Part shown: positions 1-12,468 of the stretch, piece by piece
How the letters are laid out: each line of letters opens with the position of its first letter
Position numbering within the stretch: the first letter of the stretch is position 1
Assembly: GCA_003996215.1 (NCBI GenBank)
Contig: QJPP01007600.1
Location: 1-64,000 of the forward strand
Length of the DNA stretch: 64,000 nt
Reading direction: 5' to 3'
Source: Jaltomata sinuosa
Lineage: Eukaryota > Streptophyta > Magnoliopsida > Solanales > Solanaceae
Notes under the pieces: model-generated
Database searches by the model: none
Seen by the model: only the letters and a program-made list of their open reading frames with translations
Told to the model about the DNA's origin: nothing
Program-made: the position numbers and the translations under genes

Positions 1-1046
1 TTCGCGGCTCAAGATCTGGAGGCATTACTATATGGAGGTTCACTGTTGATATCTTCACCGATCACCGTAGTCTTCAGTATATCACCGAGTCAGCGGGGTT
101 GAACTCGAGGGCAGAAGAGCATGGGTCGAGGTTACTGAAGACTATGACTTTCACAATTTCTGTAATCATCCGGAGGCTTAAATTTCAGCGAGATTTGGGT
201 ACAGAGGTTCATCTTAGTACCGCTTTCCACCCTCAGACAGATGGCCAGTCCGAGAGGACCATCCAGATTTTGGAGGACATGCTTCGAGCTTGTGTTCTCG
301 ACTTTGGGGGTTCTTGGGATCAGTTTGTTCCCTTGGCAGAGTTTGCTTATAATAACAGCTTCCATTCGAGTATCGGCATGGCACCTTTTGAGGCTTTGTA
401 TGGCAGGCGTTGCAGATCACCGGTAGGTTGGTTTGATGGTTTTAGTGCTGGGCCACAGAGCACAGATTTGCTTCGGGATTCCTTAGACCGAGTCTGAGTG
501 ATTCAGGACAGACTTCGGGCAGCTCAGAGCAGGCAGAAGAGTTATGCTGATCGTAGGCTTCGTGCCTTGGAGTTTGGCGTCGGTGACTTGGTGTTTCTCC
601 GTGTATCGCCCATGAAGGGCGTGATGAGATTTGGTAGGCGGGGCAAGCTTAGCCCCAGGTACATTGGGCCGTTTGAGATTCTTCAGAGGGTTGGTAGCGT
701 TGCCTATCAGCTAGCCTTGCCTCCGATGTTTTCAGCTATACATCCTATATTTCATGTTTCGATGCTGCGTCGGTATGTACCAGATGAGTCTCATGTGTTA
801 TAGTGGGATTCAGTTAAGTTGGGTGAGGATTTAGCCCTTGTTGAGGATCCGGCAGCTATTTTGGCCAGAGATGTCAGGAGATTGAGGTCTCGAGAGATCC
901 CGGTTGTTAAGGTTCAGTGGAGGCACCGTTCAGTCGACGAGGCTACCTGGGAGACCGAGAGAGATATGCGGGCCCAGTATCCGCAGCTGTTTAATCCTTC
1001 AAGTACCCCCTTGACCTTGACTTTCGAGGACGAAAGCCCTTTTTAG
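1..1046 (+). pseudogene. Z: 3' end of Ty3/gypsy pol, internally deleted
   Basis: This is the tail of a chromovirus-like polyprotein, read in frame 3. It begins with the end of RNase H (FTDHRSLQYIT, about nt 50-90). At about nt 175 it jumps into the integrase core (HPQTDGQSERT, which keeps the catalytic Glu). The tail follows: FLRVSPMKGVMRF, then SPRYIGPFEIL, then a chromodomain-like block (VKVQWRHRSVDEATWE). The first two integrase Asp residues and the zinc-binding HHCC region are missing, so the junction is an internal deletion of roughly 0.7 kb, judged against element A. In-frame stops lie at 495-497 (TGA) and 801-803 (TAG), and the natural end is at 1044-1046. The upstream part of the element is outside the window. 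The product would have been reverse transcription and integration enzymes; this copy cannot supply them. Confidence 0.9.
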
Positions 1047-1056
1047 TAGAGGATGA

Positions 1057-4000
1057 TGTAATGACCCTTCCGGTCATTTCCACGTTTAAGTTTGAAGCCA
1101 AGCAAATCGACAAAAGTTATCATAAGTTCTTTAACAAATTTCCTGAACTTTGGGTAAAATGTCTCAGGGCTTTTCTCTCAATATATGAAGAGTTAGAAGT
1201 CCCCCAAAATACCAAATTGAAGGTTTACGAGTCTAGTTTCCAACGCACAAAACCTCACGTCCAACTGATCTCGGAGTAAAAAGTTATGAATGTTTTACCG
1301 CGGACTGTCTGGCAGAAAATGGGTTGCGAACCGGGTCGCGAATCGGGCCGGGTTAAACTCGATTTAAGCCTCAACTTCACCTTTTAAAATGTCATTTCAG
1401 TTCTGAAACAGTGATAAAACATAAGGGAGGATCCCGAGAGAATTCTTGAGTATCAAAATCGTGCGTATTTGAAAATATTTTATTTAAAAGTCGAAGGTGG
1501 TAGAAAATTATATTATTATTACCTTTTCAAAATATTTTAACGGAGATAGTAAATTTAGTGATGTTGAAAATTATGTTTATAACATAGTAGGTTTTGTTTG
1601 AAATAATTTTCTATGAATTATGGTATATTTAAAATATTATATTTATTTTACCACGAATTTATGCAATACCCGAATATATATAACGGGGTAAAGGTACCTT
1701 TCAATAGTTCCACCTCCACTGCACGTGGGAGTGGAGGGGTTGGACAACTCATTTGTTAACAGCATGAGATGCTGCCACATATCCACTCATTAGCATATTA
1801 GCTAATTAAGTGGCATATGCACTGATGGGTGCCTTTAATTTATAGCTTCCAGTAGAAGGAGTGACCTTATGAAGAATTACATACTACTGTGTGTTGAATG
1901 ATTAAATGAGGAGTTCGTATGAACAAATTGCTGACGCAAAAATTGTTAATTATCAAATAGAAAATCAATTATCTACGTCAAGTTATTCCATCCCAAATCC
2001 GATTCCGATTTAGTTTTGGATTTTCTTGGAGTGGTTCGAGCTTGGACATCGTTGTTCTAGCAGCTTGTCGTCGGACGACAGGTAGGTTACGGTTTAATTT
2101 CCCTAGACTCCGCATATATAGAATAAAATTATATTTATGGGCATCCTTGGGTTGGTTTATTAGGTTGGTACCACAGACCTCGACCGCTTTATTCATGTCC
2201 GCCTCCTTTTGTTTCTCCGTTTCTTGTAGTATTTGCCGATATATTTAATTTACCCTTGTGGTCCTGTGAGACCTTGTTGACTCTGGAACATAGAAGGTGG
2301 GATTTTGGGAATGTCCGCGAGTCCCGGGCATAGAATTATCCTTCTAGGCTGGTTATGCTTGCTGAGTAGCTGTGGGCCTGTGCAGGGTCGATAGGTTGAT
2401 TGTGAGCTGCTGGCCAGCTATTGTGTGTGATCATACCATTTCCATGCATATAAGAGGTTATCCATGTTTTACTATGGTTTTGGCTTCGGGCCTACTAACA
2501 CTATTTTCTAAACCTTGCATGGCCCGGGGGGCCGTTTTTGATGGAAATGATTTGGAAATGGTTGATTTAACTTGTGAATATTTTTGGGCAAGAAGGTAAA
2601 ATTATGTTTAAAATCATCAGTTTTACGATTATCGCTAGACTCGGCAGGGCCGGGGTGCTAGTTGAGTTTTCTTGTTACTTGAGATGATTTTTAGCCTCGG
2701 TCGGACCGAGCACCTGAGATGACTTTTTACTGTTTAGACCCGGTTACGCCCGGGCACCCTTGGAGGGGTTTTTGAGACATTTTCCTACTACTTTAGTCCT
2801 GGACAGGGTCTGGGCATTGCATATTCGAGACTGGGTCTCCATCTTGATACCGGACTTGCTCTTCCGGACGACATGTTCTGATACTGAGTTTTAGTATGGG
2901 GTCTGGGACCTCCATGGACCTTGCCATCCGGGACAGGGGCTACGGGCTGCGTGTGCCGGAGGAGGGGTATACGGTGGAGTAGAGGTATACGGGCAGTGTC
3001 CTTCCATGGAACCTACCTGCTGGGCCGGATCGGCGCCGGAGGAGGTACATACAGAGATACAATGGCACTTGAGATCTTCATGCATCATATCATTCATTGT
3101 TTGAGGCTCCACCCTTGTTTGTTGTTTGCTGATTATACGCTCCGGTAGTATGGGATGCCGGAGGGTTTGTTTTCACTTGTTTGTGTACCTCGGTTGTATG
3201 GGCGGCCGGGGGACTGTAGGTAGACTTTTGTTATTTACTTACAGAGTTGTTCTCTATTATGGATAAGTATGAGGTTGGTCACTGCTAGACTGTTAGTTTC
3301 TGGATTGAGATTGATATGATTAGTTGAGTTCGATTCATGTCTCTGAGCATGCCTATCATTACTCTTTCTCTCTTCTTCTTACACTTGAGGTTACCGGTAT
3401 ACCGTCCATTTTGTAAACTTATTTGTATACACTGTTATCCCCAGGTACGTTGTTTCTTACTTTCAACTGCTGTATGGTGTGTATATTCTGCTTACTAGCC
3501 TCATCACATGGGTTCTGTTGATTTCCCTCTGGGCTAGTTCCTATGTATCTTTCGTTGATTTCTGTGACTGCTTGCTTCTATTCTGTCTATTACTACGCTT
3601 TTATCTTATATGTGCCCAGTCGGCCTATGATACCTACTGGGTACCTTATGCTTCGCATTTGGTGCTCACCCCTACCCCCTGCATCTTTGGGTGCAGATCC
3701 TAGCGTGGGCCATCGCCGTTAGATCGCTGTGATTCGTGCTTGGAGATCTGTTGGGGACTACTTCAGATTGAGGGTGACCTCTTGGCGATCGGAGCTTAGC
3801 TTTAGTTTATCTTTTGCTTCGTGTACTCTATTACCATTCAAAGACATTTGTATATATAGTTTTGGTTTATTTGCACTCCATGTATGTAGTTTGGCTCCAT
3901 ACTATGATACCAGGTCTTGGGGTTGATTTAATTTTCGCATATGTATATATATATACTCCTGTTATCTATTCTTTCGCTTGTTTGTTAGACAGTAGCCCAT

Positions 4001-4084
4001 TACTAACTGTCCTGGGCTACGGGAATTGGTTCGCCTACTGGGGGGTTGTAGGCGCCATCATGACCGAGAAATCGGGCTGTGACA
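1057..4084 (+). repeat. Z: 3' LTR, about 3.0 kb
   Basis: The LTR starts TGTAATGACCC directly after the pol end and a purine-rich stretch (GTAGAGGATGA). It ends GGGCTGTGACA. The two ends form an imperfect inverted repeat, as expected for this family. It aligns along most of its length with the LTRs of element A (16757-19771 and 24410 onward). A segment at about 1470-2030 is foreign to the family. No PBS follows the 3' end, so this is the downstream LTR; the other LTR and any target-site duplication are outside the window. The many short reading frames inside it are not genes. Confidence 0.88.
1470..2030 (+). repeat. Foreign AT-rich segment inside the Z LTR, related to the K LTR
   Basis: Family-A LTRs have about 400 bp of conserved sequence here, between a CTTGAGT block and a GTTCGAGC block. 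In Z it is replaced by about 560 bp of AT-rich DNA. Positions about 1500-1740 match, on the opposite strand, the K LTR segments at 59444-59760 and 62093-62275. Shared words include TATGGTATATTTAAA and a CCACGTGGGAGTGG-like block. The rest (1740-2030) is unrecognised. It could be a truncated K-family LTR that replaced native sequence, or an unrelated small element carrying the same repeat. Confidence 0.5.
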
Positions 4085-5097
4085 AAAATATTGGTTGAAC
4101 TTACTTGGTTATGTTCTTTCTTAAAAGAGAATTTCCTGATTTTGGATGAGAATTCGATAGTGGGTACTTGGAATTTCCACCTAGATTGAGGCTAGGAATA
4201 TCTTAATCGCTAGAAAATACTCATTTAAGAGTCTAAGCTATATATAGTATGACTTCCCTATGCTTAAATTGGTTGGTTTGAGTTGAACCCATGGTTCTTG
4301 AATAAAGATCATTGGAAATATGTTTGGAAGATCGAGAGATTGACAAATATAACTATAACTAATTCTACCTATATCATTTATTAAGAATTTGCATAATTTA
4401 ACAAGCACCCTAACCCATGTCTGAATCCTATCGGAAACATACACCTAGTCGTCCTCTCATTTGATTGCAAATCCGTTGCTTACTTTACTTTCTTATTTGA
4501 ATTGCGATAGTGACAGATTCCCAATTCCCTATTTTTCCCCAATTTACTATTTATGCTATGAGAACAATTACTCTCTTCTTGATTAATATACGATAATCTC
4601 TTGGTGACTCATTATAACCATTCTCTATGATATCCACCCCAACTCCCATCAGGAATATAAATATTATTTTGCTCTGACGATTGCTATCATCTCCTATGGG
4701 AGAGTGTGTTTGAGCATTATCACTTGCATCCATGTTGCACCTCTTAATGCATAAAAATGTTACCTGCTGCCCTAGTAATTCAGTGTGCTATTGTTGTTGT
4801 CTTCACAAACTAACACGTGTGCAACAGTAAGGCGTATCGAATTTTAATTCAATTATCATTTGATGTATCGAAATAATAATATTATATTAAAATCCGTTTA
4901 TTAAGTTTTCTGGTTGATTTTCTTATATAATTTCTCATTTTTAATTTGTTTCTTCTTTGAATCTCTTCATTTTCACATTATTTTAATTCTACACATATAT
5001 TCAACATAAAAATAATTCGTAAAATAAATACTCAAAAATGACAATGAAAATACTAAATTTGAGGTAAATTATAACTGAATATGTGTTTTTGGCCTCA
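4085..5097. other. AT-rich stretch, no feature recognised
   Basis: This fills the space between the end of the Z LTR and the first sequence alignable to the B LTR. Only short, scattered reading frames occur, with no recognisable protein, RNA gene or terminal repeat. It may be old target DNA or an eroded repeat. The 5' end of the B LTR, which should lie here, is not detectable. Confidence 0.5.
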
Positions 5098-5345
5098 CAT
5101 CACTCTTGCAGAGCTTTTCTCGCTTCTGTGTTGCCGCTCCAGCAAATGGAGTTCTGATCCTACAGGTGGTGCACTGTGCACCCAGGTCCACTACTGCAGA
5201 CTTTCTCTGTTACAGTAGACTCGTGCCTGGGGTAAAGGCCCGCTCGTGTGGAGCCTGGTGCCACAGGTGTCTTCTGCTCCTGCAAACGTTTCACTGCTCT
5301 CACAGCATCACATCTGCAGCAAATCTTCCGCATGTGCGGCTATCG
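5098..5345. repeat. B LTR: cluster of short palindromic words
   Basis: Variants of GCTCCTGCAG and its complement recur on both strands here and in the sister LTR at 13061-13290, together with the palindrome GGTGCACTGTGCACC. The two copies have drifted but keep the same pattern. It may fold into hairpins; no function is shown. Confidence 0.5.
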
Positions 5346-6268
5346 TTGATCATTTAAAAACATTCTTCTCTATTATACCATTTTATTCCAAAAACATTTA
5401 AGTCTTTTGTGAGATCGGTTAAGGATGCATTCCATAAGTTATTTGTGATTGTTTGACCTGATGAGTTATATTTCTTCTCCATCATGTTCTATTACACATT
5501 GTATCTCTAATTCCGTCATTAATTCAGTTTTTGGGTCCTTAAAATCCCTGATTTCATGATCAAAAGGGATTTTTAGACCAATTAAGGTCCGAATTCACTT
5601 CCTTCTTTGCCCAACTTTTGGGCATATTATTCTTACCCTTGGTGTAAGATAATTGTAGAATAAAATTCTAGATTTGTCGACCATCTCGAGGATTGATTTT
5701 TTTGACCTGACTTCTAACTGAAATAGTAAAATATTGATATGAATATCAATAGCCTTATATCAATATATACATTTTATATTTTATTGAGTGGCAGCGGTAT
5801 GAGACTTTTTGGAAGGGGAAGGCTTTTGTGTAATGATTCGCGACTACTATTTGGCCGTAAGGTAGGTTACGATCTTTCTTTGTTTAGATTTAGCTTTGAT
5901 AGGTGATATATAGTATAAATTGCATCTTTGTTAGAAGAATTTCTAGGTAGGGTTAGATTTATATCAAACTCTGAATTCATGGCCTATTTTGGGGAATTTA
6001 GAATAGTATTTCTCTTAAGCCTTATTTAAGGTTGCTTATTTAGTATTAGGCTTAGACCCGGAATACTTAGTTTAGGTTTGGGGTAGGATTCATGGTAGAA
6101 ATAATTAAAGACTTTAGCTTATATTGTGTCATGCTTAATTTTATATTTCATTCTTGTCTATTGAGACTTGTGAGGCCTACAACCTCAGATCTATGTGGTA
6201 CCGAGTTTTTCAGTGGATTGTGGCCATGGTGTGGCTCACCCTACTTTTTGGTTCTAGAAGATATGTGA

Positions 6269-6294
6269 ATATATATATATATATATATATATAT
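6269..6294. repeat. (AT)n microsatellite in the B 5' LTR
   Basis: About thirteen uninterrupted AT units. They are not matched at the same place in the 3' LTR, so they probably expanded after insertion. Confidence 0.9.
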
Positions 6295-7290
6295 TGGGTC
6301 TGCATTTGAATATTCATACATCATTCGTATGGAAAATATTGGATTTGAGGAACTATATTGGTTTTCTATCTTTAAACAGAAATTGAGCCACCTTTATTAG
6401 TGATTTGGTTTTGGAAAGTTTTCCTCATCTTTATACTCGGTCTAAGGGATATTTTTGGACCTTTTTTCCCTTTACTTTTTTGTTGATGAGCTCGAGGGAC
6501 GATTCTGGGTGTCCCTAGGGATAAATTCTGGGTTTTGACTTCTATGCAATTTGTTTATGAGCTCGAGAGATTTTTGAGCGGACTGAGTGATAATTTTGGG
6601 CTTTTCTTTTTTCCATTGGCTATACATCTCATTGCATGATTCCATCTCGCATAACATCATTTCCATACCTAAATATATATATAACTGCGTGTATGTTATG
6701 ATTACTATCATATCGTGTTAGAGACTATTGCAACTTTTTTGCATGCAGGGTTACTTTTTGTAATTTATACCATATATATTGTTCACCTAATTTTTGGCAA
6801 CCTGTAATTCCTAGTGAGTACATGTGTGCTTGTACTAATACTTTACTTCTGCATCTTTTTTTGATGTAGAGCCAAATATGAGTCACCCTCGCTGATGTCT
6901 ACTTATTCAAGGACTTCTTTTAATTGGATTTATAGTGAGATCTTGGCATCCGGAGATTTACCCCTTTCCCTCTCTTACTTACTATCTATATTTTGTATTT
7001 CTCAAATAGTTGTGTATTGTATAGTTCTACTCTTGTACCTTAGTGGCTCTTGCACCAGTGACACCGAGTACGGGGATGGTTACTTTGTATACTTTTTCTT
7101 TCTCTGTCTCTCAAGGGCCTATTTTTATGTTTTGTACTTGTATGTATATATAGTGGCCCTTTATTTCCATTCTTGTTTTCTTTACTGTTCATTATTTTGT
7201 TACTTTTTGTATACGGCTATGGGACATGTCTTGCCTACTTGAGGGGTTATGGTAGGTGCCATCATGAAATGATTTTGGGTCATGAAAACA

Positions 7291-7302
7291 TGGTATCAGC
7301 GC
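7291..7302 (+). other. B: primer binding site (initiator tRNA-Met)
   Basis: TGGTATCAGCGC lies directly after the 5' LTR. It differs by one base from TGGTATCAGAGC, the complement of the 3' end of plant initiator tRNA-Met, which is used as the minus-strand primer by many plant LTR elements. The mismatch fits the general decay of B. Confidence 0.8.
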
Positions 7303-7493
7303 ATTAAGTTTACCGGTCATATTGGTATAATAAAATATTCCTTGTAGAGTCTCGCGGATCGATATGATGACATCTATATCCTATCTTTGAGATGCTATGG
7401 GGAATTCTTTGGAAAATTCCATCTTTGGATTCCTCATCATACGTTCTTGACTCTATCGGCTACTAAATTTTGTGTGTTTAATTCTTTCTCAAA

Positions 7494-8870
7494 TACTTAG
7501 GACGAGATCATCAGCGGGCGAGAGAGAGATACTCTAGCATTTGTTGCTAGGGTCCCAGCTAGGGTTTGAGTCAAGGGTGGATCTAAAAGTCAAGGTCAAG
7601 CAAGAGCTATGTTTCCAGCTTGGGGCTAGGCTAGGGCACCATCACCAGAGCTCAAGATTCATATAGAGAACCTACTGCATCAGTCGGAGGTTCTAGGCTA
7701 TCCTAGGCATGAGCGGGATTTGTGGACACGCCAGTCCTTTAAGACACCATGGTTATGATTCTTAGCTTTCTAGAGGGTATTTTTGTAGGAGAGGACTTTT
7801 CTATGTACCCTGAGTGGTTCTTAGGTTAGAGATGAAGCACAAAATTCAGCCCAGGCAATTGCACTGGTTGTTCAGATTCTCAGGGTGTATCATGCTGTTG
7901 CGACTCCCCGTTTAGAGATTTTTTCAGTGTCGATTGTTGCTTAGCCTATTGCAGTCAGGCCTATTATATTGATAGAGGAGTAGAAGATGTTTGACTAATT
8001 TATTAGATTGGGGGCCCCTAGGTTTGTTGGTGCTATAAAGGAGGAAACATATGAGTTTCCAGTGAACTATCAGAAGAGGTTGCATAACCTCAGGCTAGTT
8101 GTGTTGCATGGGGTTGACTACACCACATTCCAGATAGTGGCGATAGCCAAGCAGTGCTAGAGAGCCTATATTGAGTGTCGACCAGCTGGGTTACTTTCGA
8201 TGACTTTTGTTAGTTCTCTGAGTCTTTCTTGGGGAAGTATATTCCCCGTAGTATGAGAGAGAGAGACTTAGGGATGAGTTCACGGATCTGGAACAAAGTT
8301 CTATTTCTGTCTCTGAGTACAAGACAAGGTTTAATGAGTTGGATAGGCATGCTTTCATGATTCTTCCTACCGAGCATAAGAGGGTGCAAAGATTTTTTAG
8401 GGGGTTGATTTTACCCTTTTGGTGGCAAAAAAGCATTTGGTAGAAAGTGGGGGTACTTTTCTATAGGTGGTGGATCATGCAAGGACCATAGAGGGGATGT
8501 ATTGTGAGGCCTATGGAGAAGGTAACAAGAGACCTCGTCGTTAGGGCAGTTTCAATGGTTCTCAGTCTTGAGGCATGGGCTTTCCTAGTAGAGGTCAGTA
8601 TTTTTAGCCCAGTAGGCCCATTTACACAATGCTACAAATTACAAATGGTGGTTATCCAAGTTGTAGGAGGCAGAGCAGCCAAGGTTTAGGTCAGATATCA
8701 TGGGGTTCACATTCTGGGTATTCAGGTCGTGATGGCCATCTAGTTTGGTAGGGTTTTATCATCAGTGTATGCCTGGCAGAGGGTGTTATGAGTGTGGTGA
8801 GTTAGGGCATTTTGCTAGGGATTGTCCCAGGTTCAAGTATATTAGGAAGTAAGGTTAGCAAGTTTTTTCC
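7494..8870 (+). pseudogene. B: gag (capsid/nucleocapsid), degenerate
   Basis: Gag would form the cytoplasmic virus-like particle. The expected start codon position reads ATA (7494). Capsid-like sequence can be followed around 8010-8420 (APRFVGA, then SVSEYKTRFNELDRH-like fragments), through several stops and frame changes. The clearest part is the nucleocapsid zinc knuckle at 8784-8825: CYECGELGHFARDC, a perfect CX2CX4HX4C pattern. It is striking that this motif survives while the rest has decayed. No continuous product is possible. Confidence 0.75.
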
Positions 8871-8882
8871 CTCAAGTCTCCG

Positions 8883-9341
8883 GTGCCACTAGCCAAAGGA
8901 AGTTTGCAGGGTAGTAGGTATGGTCCCCAGGGTGCTAGAGGTGGATCTCAACCATGTCGAGCAGGTGTCAAAGCAGGTGGTCAGACCAAGGGTGGACATA
9001 GTCACTTGTATGCTTTTCTGGGTAGGCTAGAGGTTAAGGATTCAGATGCCATCATCACATGTATAATCTCCATTTGTCATCATCCAGCTTCTGCATTATT
9101 TGATCCAAGTTCTGCCTATTTATATGTATCTGCTTATTTTTCTACTCGTTTGGATGTTTTATGTGAGTATTTTCCTATGCCTATGTGTGTAGCTACTGTC
9201 GTAGGTTATTTTTTAGTAGTGGATCGAGTGTATAAGTCCTATGTGGTGACCATCTTTGGAAATAACACATGGGTAGATCTTTTTATTCTAGACATGGTTG
9301 ACTTTGACGTGATTCGAGGAATGGATTGGTTATCACCTTAA
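8883..9341 (+). pseudogene. B: aspartic protease remnant
   Basis: A continuous 152-codon stretch. Residues near position 76 (ALFDPSSAY) match the pepsin-like active-site region, which in the family usually reads FDPGS or FDSGS; here Gly is Ser. The conserved C-terminal block FDVIRGMDWLS is clear. The enzyme would process Gag-Pol in the particle. It opens after the zinc knuckle and is followed by decayed linker sequence up to RT. The substituted active site and lost flanking frame argue that it is dead. Confidence 0.78.
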
Positions 9342-9540
9342 GAGCAGTCTCAGAATTCATTGCCAAGACTGTCACCATGGATTTTCCTAGCATCCCTCGG
9401 ATAGTATGGGGAGGTATTTATTTGCATATACCAAGGTGAGTGATATCATTTCTAAGGGACCGACAATTGATAGGGAAGGGGTGTTTGGCTTATCTAGCAC
9501 GTGTTAGGGATACTAATGCTGACAATCCTTCACTTGAGTA

Positions 9541-10910
9541 AGTTTTATGGTTAGCAAGTTTTCAAATGTATTTCCTACTGATCTACCAAATTTTCCACCC
9601 GATTGTGATATTCACTTTGGCATTGATGCTAAGTCAGGCACTCAGCCCATTGCTATTCTGTCATATCGGATTGGACCAACAGAGTTGAGGGAGTTAAAGG
9701 AGTAGCTCTAGGATCTTTTGGATAAGGGGTTTATTAGGCCTAGTGTGTCTTTGTGGGGTGCTTCTATTCTTTTTGTGAATAAGAAATATGTCTTCTTACA
9801 TATGTGTATTAACTACCAGTAGCTGAATAAGGTGACTATTAACAATATGTATATGATATCGCGTATTGGTGACTGATTTGACAAGCTATAGGGTGCGGTA
9901 GTATTTTCTAAGATAGATTTGAGATCAGGATACCATCAGTTAAGGATCAATGATGTGGATATTCCTAAGACCATCTTTAGGACTCGATATGGTCACTATG
10001 AGTTTATGGTTATGTCTTTTGGTTTAACCGATTACCCCGCGACATTTATAGAGTTGATGAACATAGTGTTCAGGGCCTATTTGGACTTATTTGAGAGAGT
10101 GTTCATCACTGACATCTTAGTCTACCCTAGGGGTAGGGAGGAGCGTGAGCAACATTTGAGAGTAGTGCTTCACACTTTTTAGGATCAACGGTTGTATGCT
10201 AAGTTCTCTAAGTGTGAGTTTTGGCTCCAGTCCATGGCATTATTAGGGAACATGGTGTCCAAGGATGGAATTATGGTTGATCTAGCAAATATTGAGATAG
10301 TTCATGATTGGGATAGGCCCACTTCTCCTACCGAGGTTCAGAGTTTCATCAGGCTAGAAGGTTACTACAAATTGTTTGTAAAGGGGTTTTCTTTGATTGC
10401 AATGCCATTTACTAGATTCACTCAGAAGAATGTCCCTTTTTAGTGTACCGACAAGTGCGAGGTGAGCTTTTTGAAGTTCAAGGCCTTATTGACTTCAGCT
10501 CTAATTCTGAATTTTCCTATTAAGGGCTAGAGGTTTATAGTATATAGTGATGCTTCCAGCATTGGTATGGGTTGTGGGTTGATGTAGCAGGGCAGAGTTG
10601 TAGAATATGCCTCTAGGCAATATATGGTTTACAGTAGAAACTACCCCACTCACAACTTGGAGTTTCCAGTGGTAGTTTTCCTATTCAAGATTTGGAAGCA
10701 CTATGTATATTGGATTCATTGTGAGATCTTCACCAACTATCATATTCTTCAGTATATTATTAGCTAGTAGGACCATAATTTGTGATAGCATGGGTGGTTA
10801 GAGTTGCTTAAGGACTAACATATTGATCCTTTATCATTCGAGAAAGGCAAATGTGGTGGCAGATGCGTTTAGCTGGAAGGTGGTGAGTATTAGGAGTTTG
10901 GACTTTCTTG
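9541..10910 (+). pseudogene. B: reverse transcriptase and RNase H, degenerate
   Basis: RT landmarks appear in order: FSKIDLRSGYHQLR (about 9907-9950), FRTRYGHYEF, then the polymerase box, which reads FITDILVY instead of FIDDILVY. One of the two catalytic Asp is therefore lost. LYAKFSKCEFWL and GYYKLFVKGFS follow. RNase H continues after 10500 (YSDASSIGMGC, then IFTNYHILQYI in place of the usual IFTDHRSLQYI). Stops interrupt at several points, including the ends of the open stretches at 10182 and 10443. Continuous pieces are 9919-10182 and 10192-10443. Confidence 0.82.
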
Positions 10911-12468
10911 TAGCTGAGGAGAGACCTTTAGATTTGAACGTTCAGTCCTTAGTCAACTAGATCGTGTGGAGGCTAGGTCTATGTTATTGGAGCAGATTTG
11001 GGCATAGCATTTTGAGGATGAGAAATTGAGGATGATTTAGGGTAAGATGCTGAGGGGCAAAACTAGGAAGGCATCTTTATATTTAAAGTGTGTGTTACAA
11101 ATTGAGGGTCGTATATATAATTCTAGTGTTGGTTATTTGGTTAGGTTTATTATGGAAGAGGCCCATTGTTCTAGATATTCTATCCATCTAGGGGCAGCAA
11201 AGATGTACTATGACTTTAGGTAGCATTAATGGTGGCGTGGGATGAAGAAGGATATTGTGGAGTTCATGTCTAGGTGCTTGATTTGTTAACAGGTTAAGTA
11301 CGAGCACCAGAGGCTAGGTGGTCTGACTTAGAGACTACCTATTCATGAGTTGAAGTAGGAGCGAATAGATATAAACTTTGTGGTGGGCTTGACATGTACT
11401 TTTCAGAGGTTTGATGCCATTTGGGTTAATATGGACAGGTTTACCAAGTCTACTGACTTCCTGCTAGTTCAGAATTCTTACAATTCAAAGCGAGGTTGGC
11501 TCAAATCTACATTTGAGAGATAGTCTATTTGCATAGGGTGTTTGTTTCTATCATTACTGATCGTGGTACTCAATTTATGTCATGTTTCTTGAGGTCAATT
11601 CATAGAGAGTTGGGTACCCGAATTTACCTTAGCACAACTTTCCACCCACAGACTGATGGTGAGTCTAAGCAGACTATTCAGGTTCTAGAGGATATACTTC
11701 GAGCATGTATTATTGACTAGGGAAGTCAATGGGACCAGTTCTTAGCTTTGGTAGAGTTTGCATATAATAATAACTATGATTTGAGTATCTAGATAGCATT
11801 GTTTGAGGCATTGTATTGTAGAAGGTGTAGATCTCTAGCGGGTTAGTACGATATTTTTGAGGTTAGGCCTTGGGGAACTGACTTGTTGCATGATTTTATG
11901 GATAGAGTGCTGGTGGTTCAGGAGAGACTTTGTATGGCTTAGAGTAAGACGAAGAGCTATGCCGACTGGAGAGTGTGAGACTTAGAGTTTATGGTTAGGG
12001 ATAGATTATTTTTCCAGGTGTCGCCCATGAAAGGCATGATAAGGTTGGGAGGAGGCCAAGCTCATCCCTAGGTTCATTGGTCCATTTGAGATCCTGCGGC
12101 ATGTTGGGGAGGTGGCTTATTATTTAGCTTTGCCTCTAGTTATTTTGGGTGTTCACCCTGTGTTCCATGTATCTAGGTTGAGGTTGTACATTCTGGATGA
12201 CACTCACATGCTTTAGTGGGATTCAGTTCAATTAGATGAGATCTTGGCTTTTGATGAAGAGAATGTGGCTATTCTAGATAGGCATGTCCATAAGTTGAGG
12301 TCTAATGAGATTTCATCAATAATCTTTTACTGGAGGGATCATCCAGTTCCGCAGGGTACTTGGGAGACCGAGATCCATATGCAGACCTAATATCCTCACC
12401 TTTTTTACCCTTTAGGTACTTTCTATTCTCTGACTTTGGAGAATGAAAGTTCATTTAGTAGTGGATGA
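10911..12468 (+). pseudogene. B: integrase and chromodomain-like tail, degenerate
   Basis: The zinc-binding N-terminus can be traced near 11155-11290 (EAHCSRYSIH, then a mutated CLIC region). The core shows SIITDRGTQF (second catalytic Asp) at about 11550 and HPQTDGESKQTI at about 11645. There the usual SER is SKQ, so the catalytic Glu is lost. The tail keeps VSPMKGMIRL-like and PVPQGTWETE-like blocks near 12010 and 12345. It ends at a purine-rich tract (GTAGTGGATGA) just before the 3' LTR. Many stops and frameshifts. Confidence 0.8.

Larger units (their letters stand above)
5098..7290 (+). repeat. B: 5' LTR, truncated at its left end
   Basis: The segment aligns with 13061-14975 of the 3' LTR. 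The first roughly 590 bp of the LTR (equivalent to 12469-13060) are absent. It ends GGGTCATGAAAACA immediately before the PBS. It contains an AT microsatellite at 6269-6294 and, near its left end, a cluster of CTGCAGG-type short palindromic words. No genes are inside; the 115-codon frame at 6895-7242 is a low-complexity LTR frame. Confidence 0.8.

Noticed and set aside
6895..7242. 115-codon frame rich in Leu, Tyr and Phe, resembling a membrane protein
   Set aside because: It lies within the T-rich end of the B 5' LTR and the sister LTR does not keep the frame. Hydrophobic residues follow from T-rich codons.
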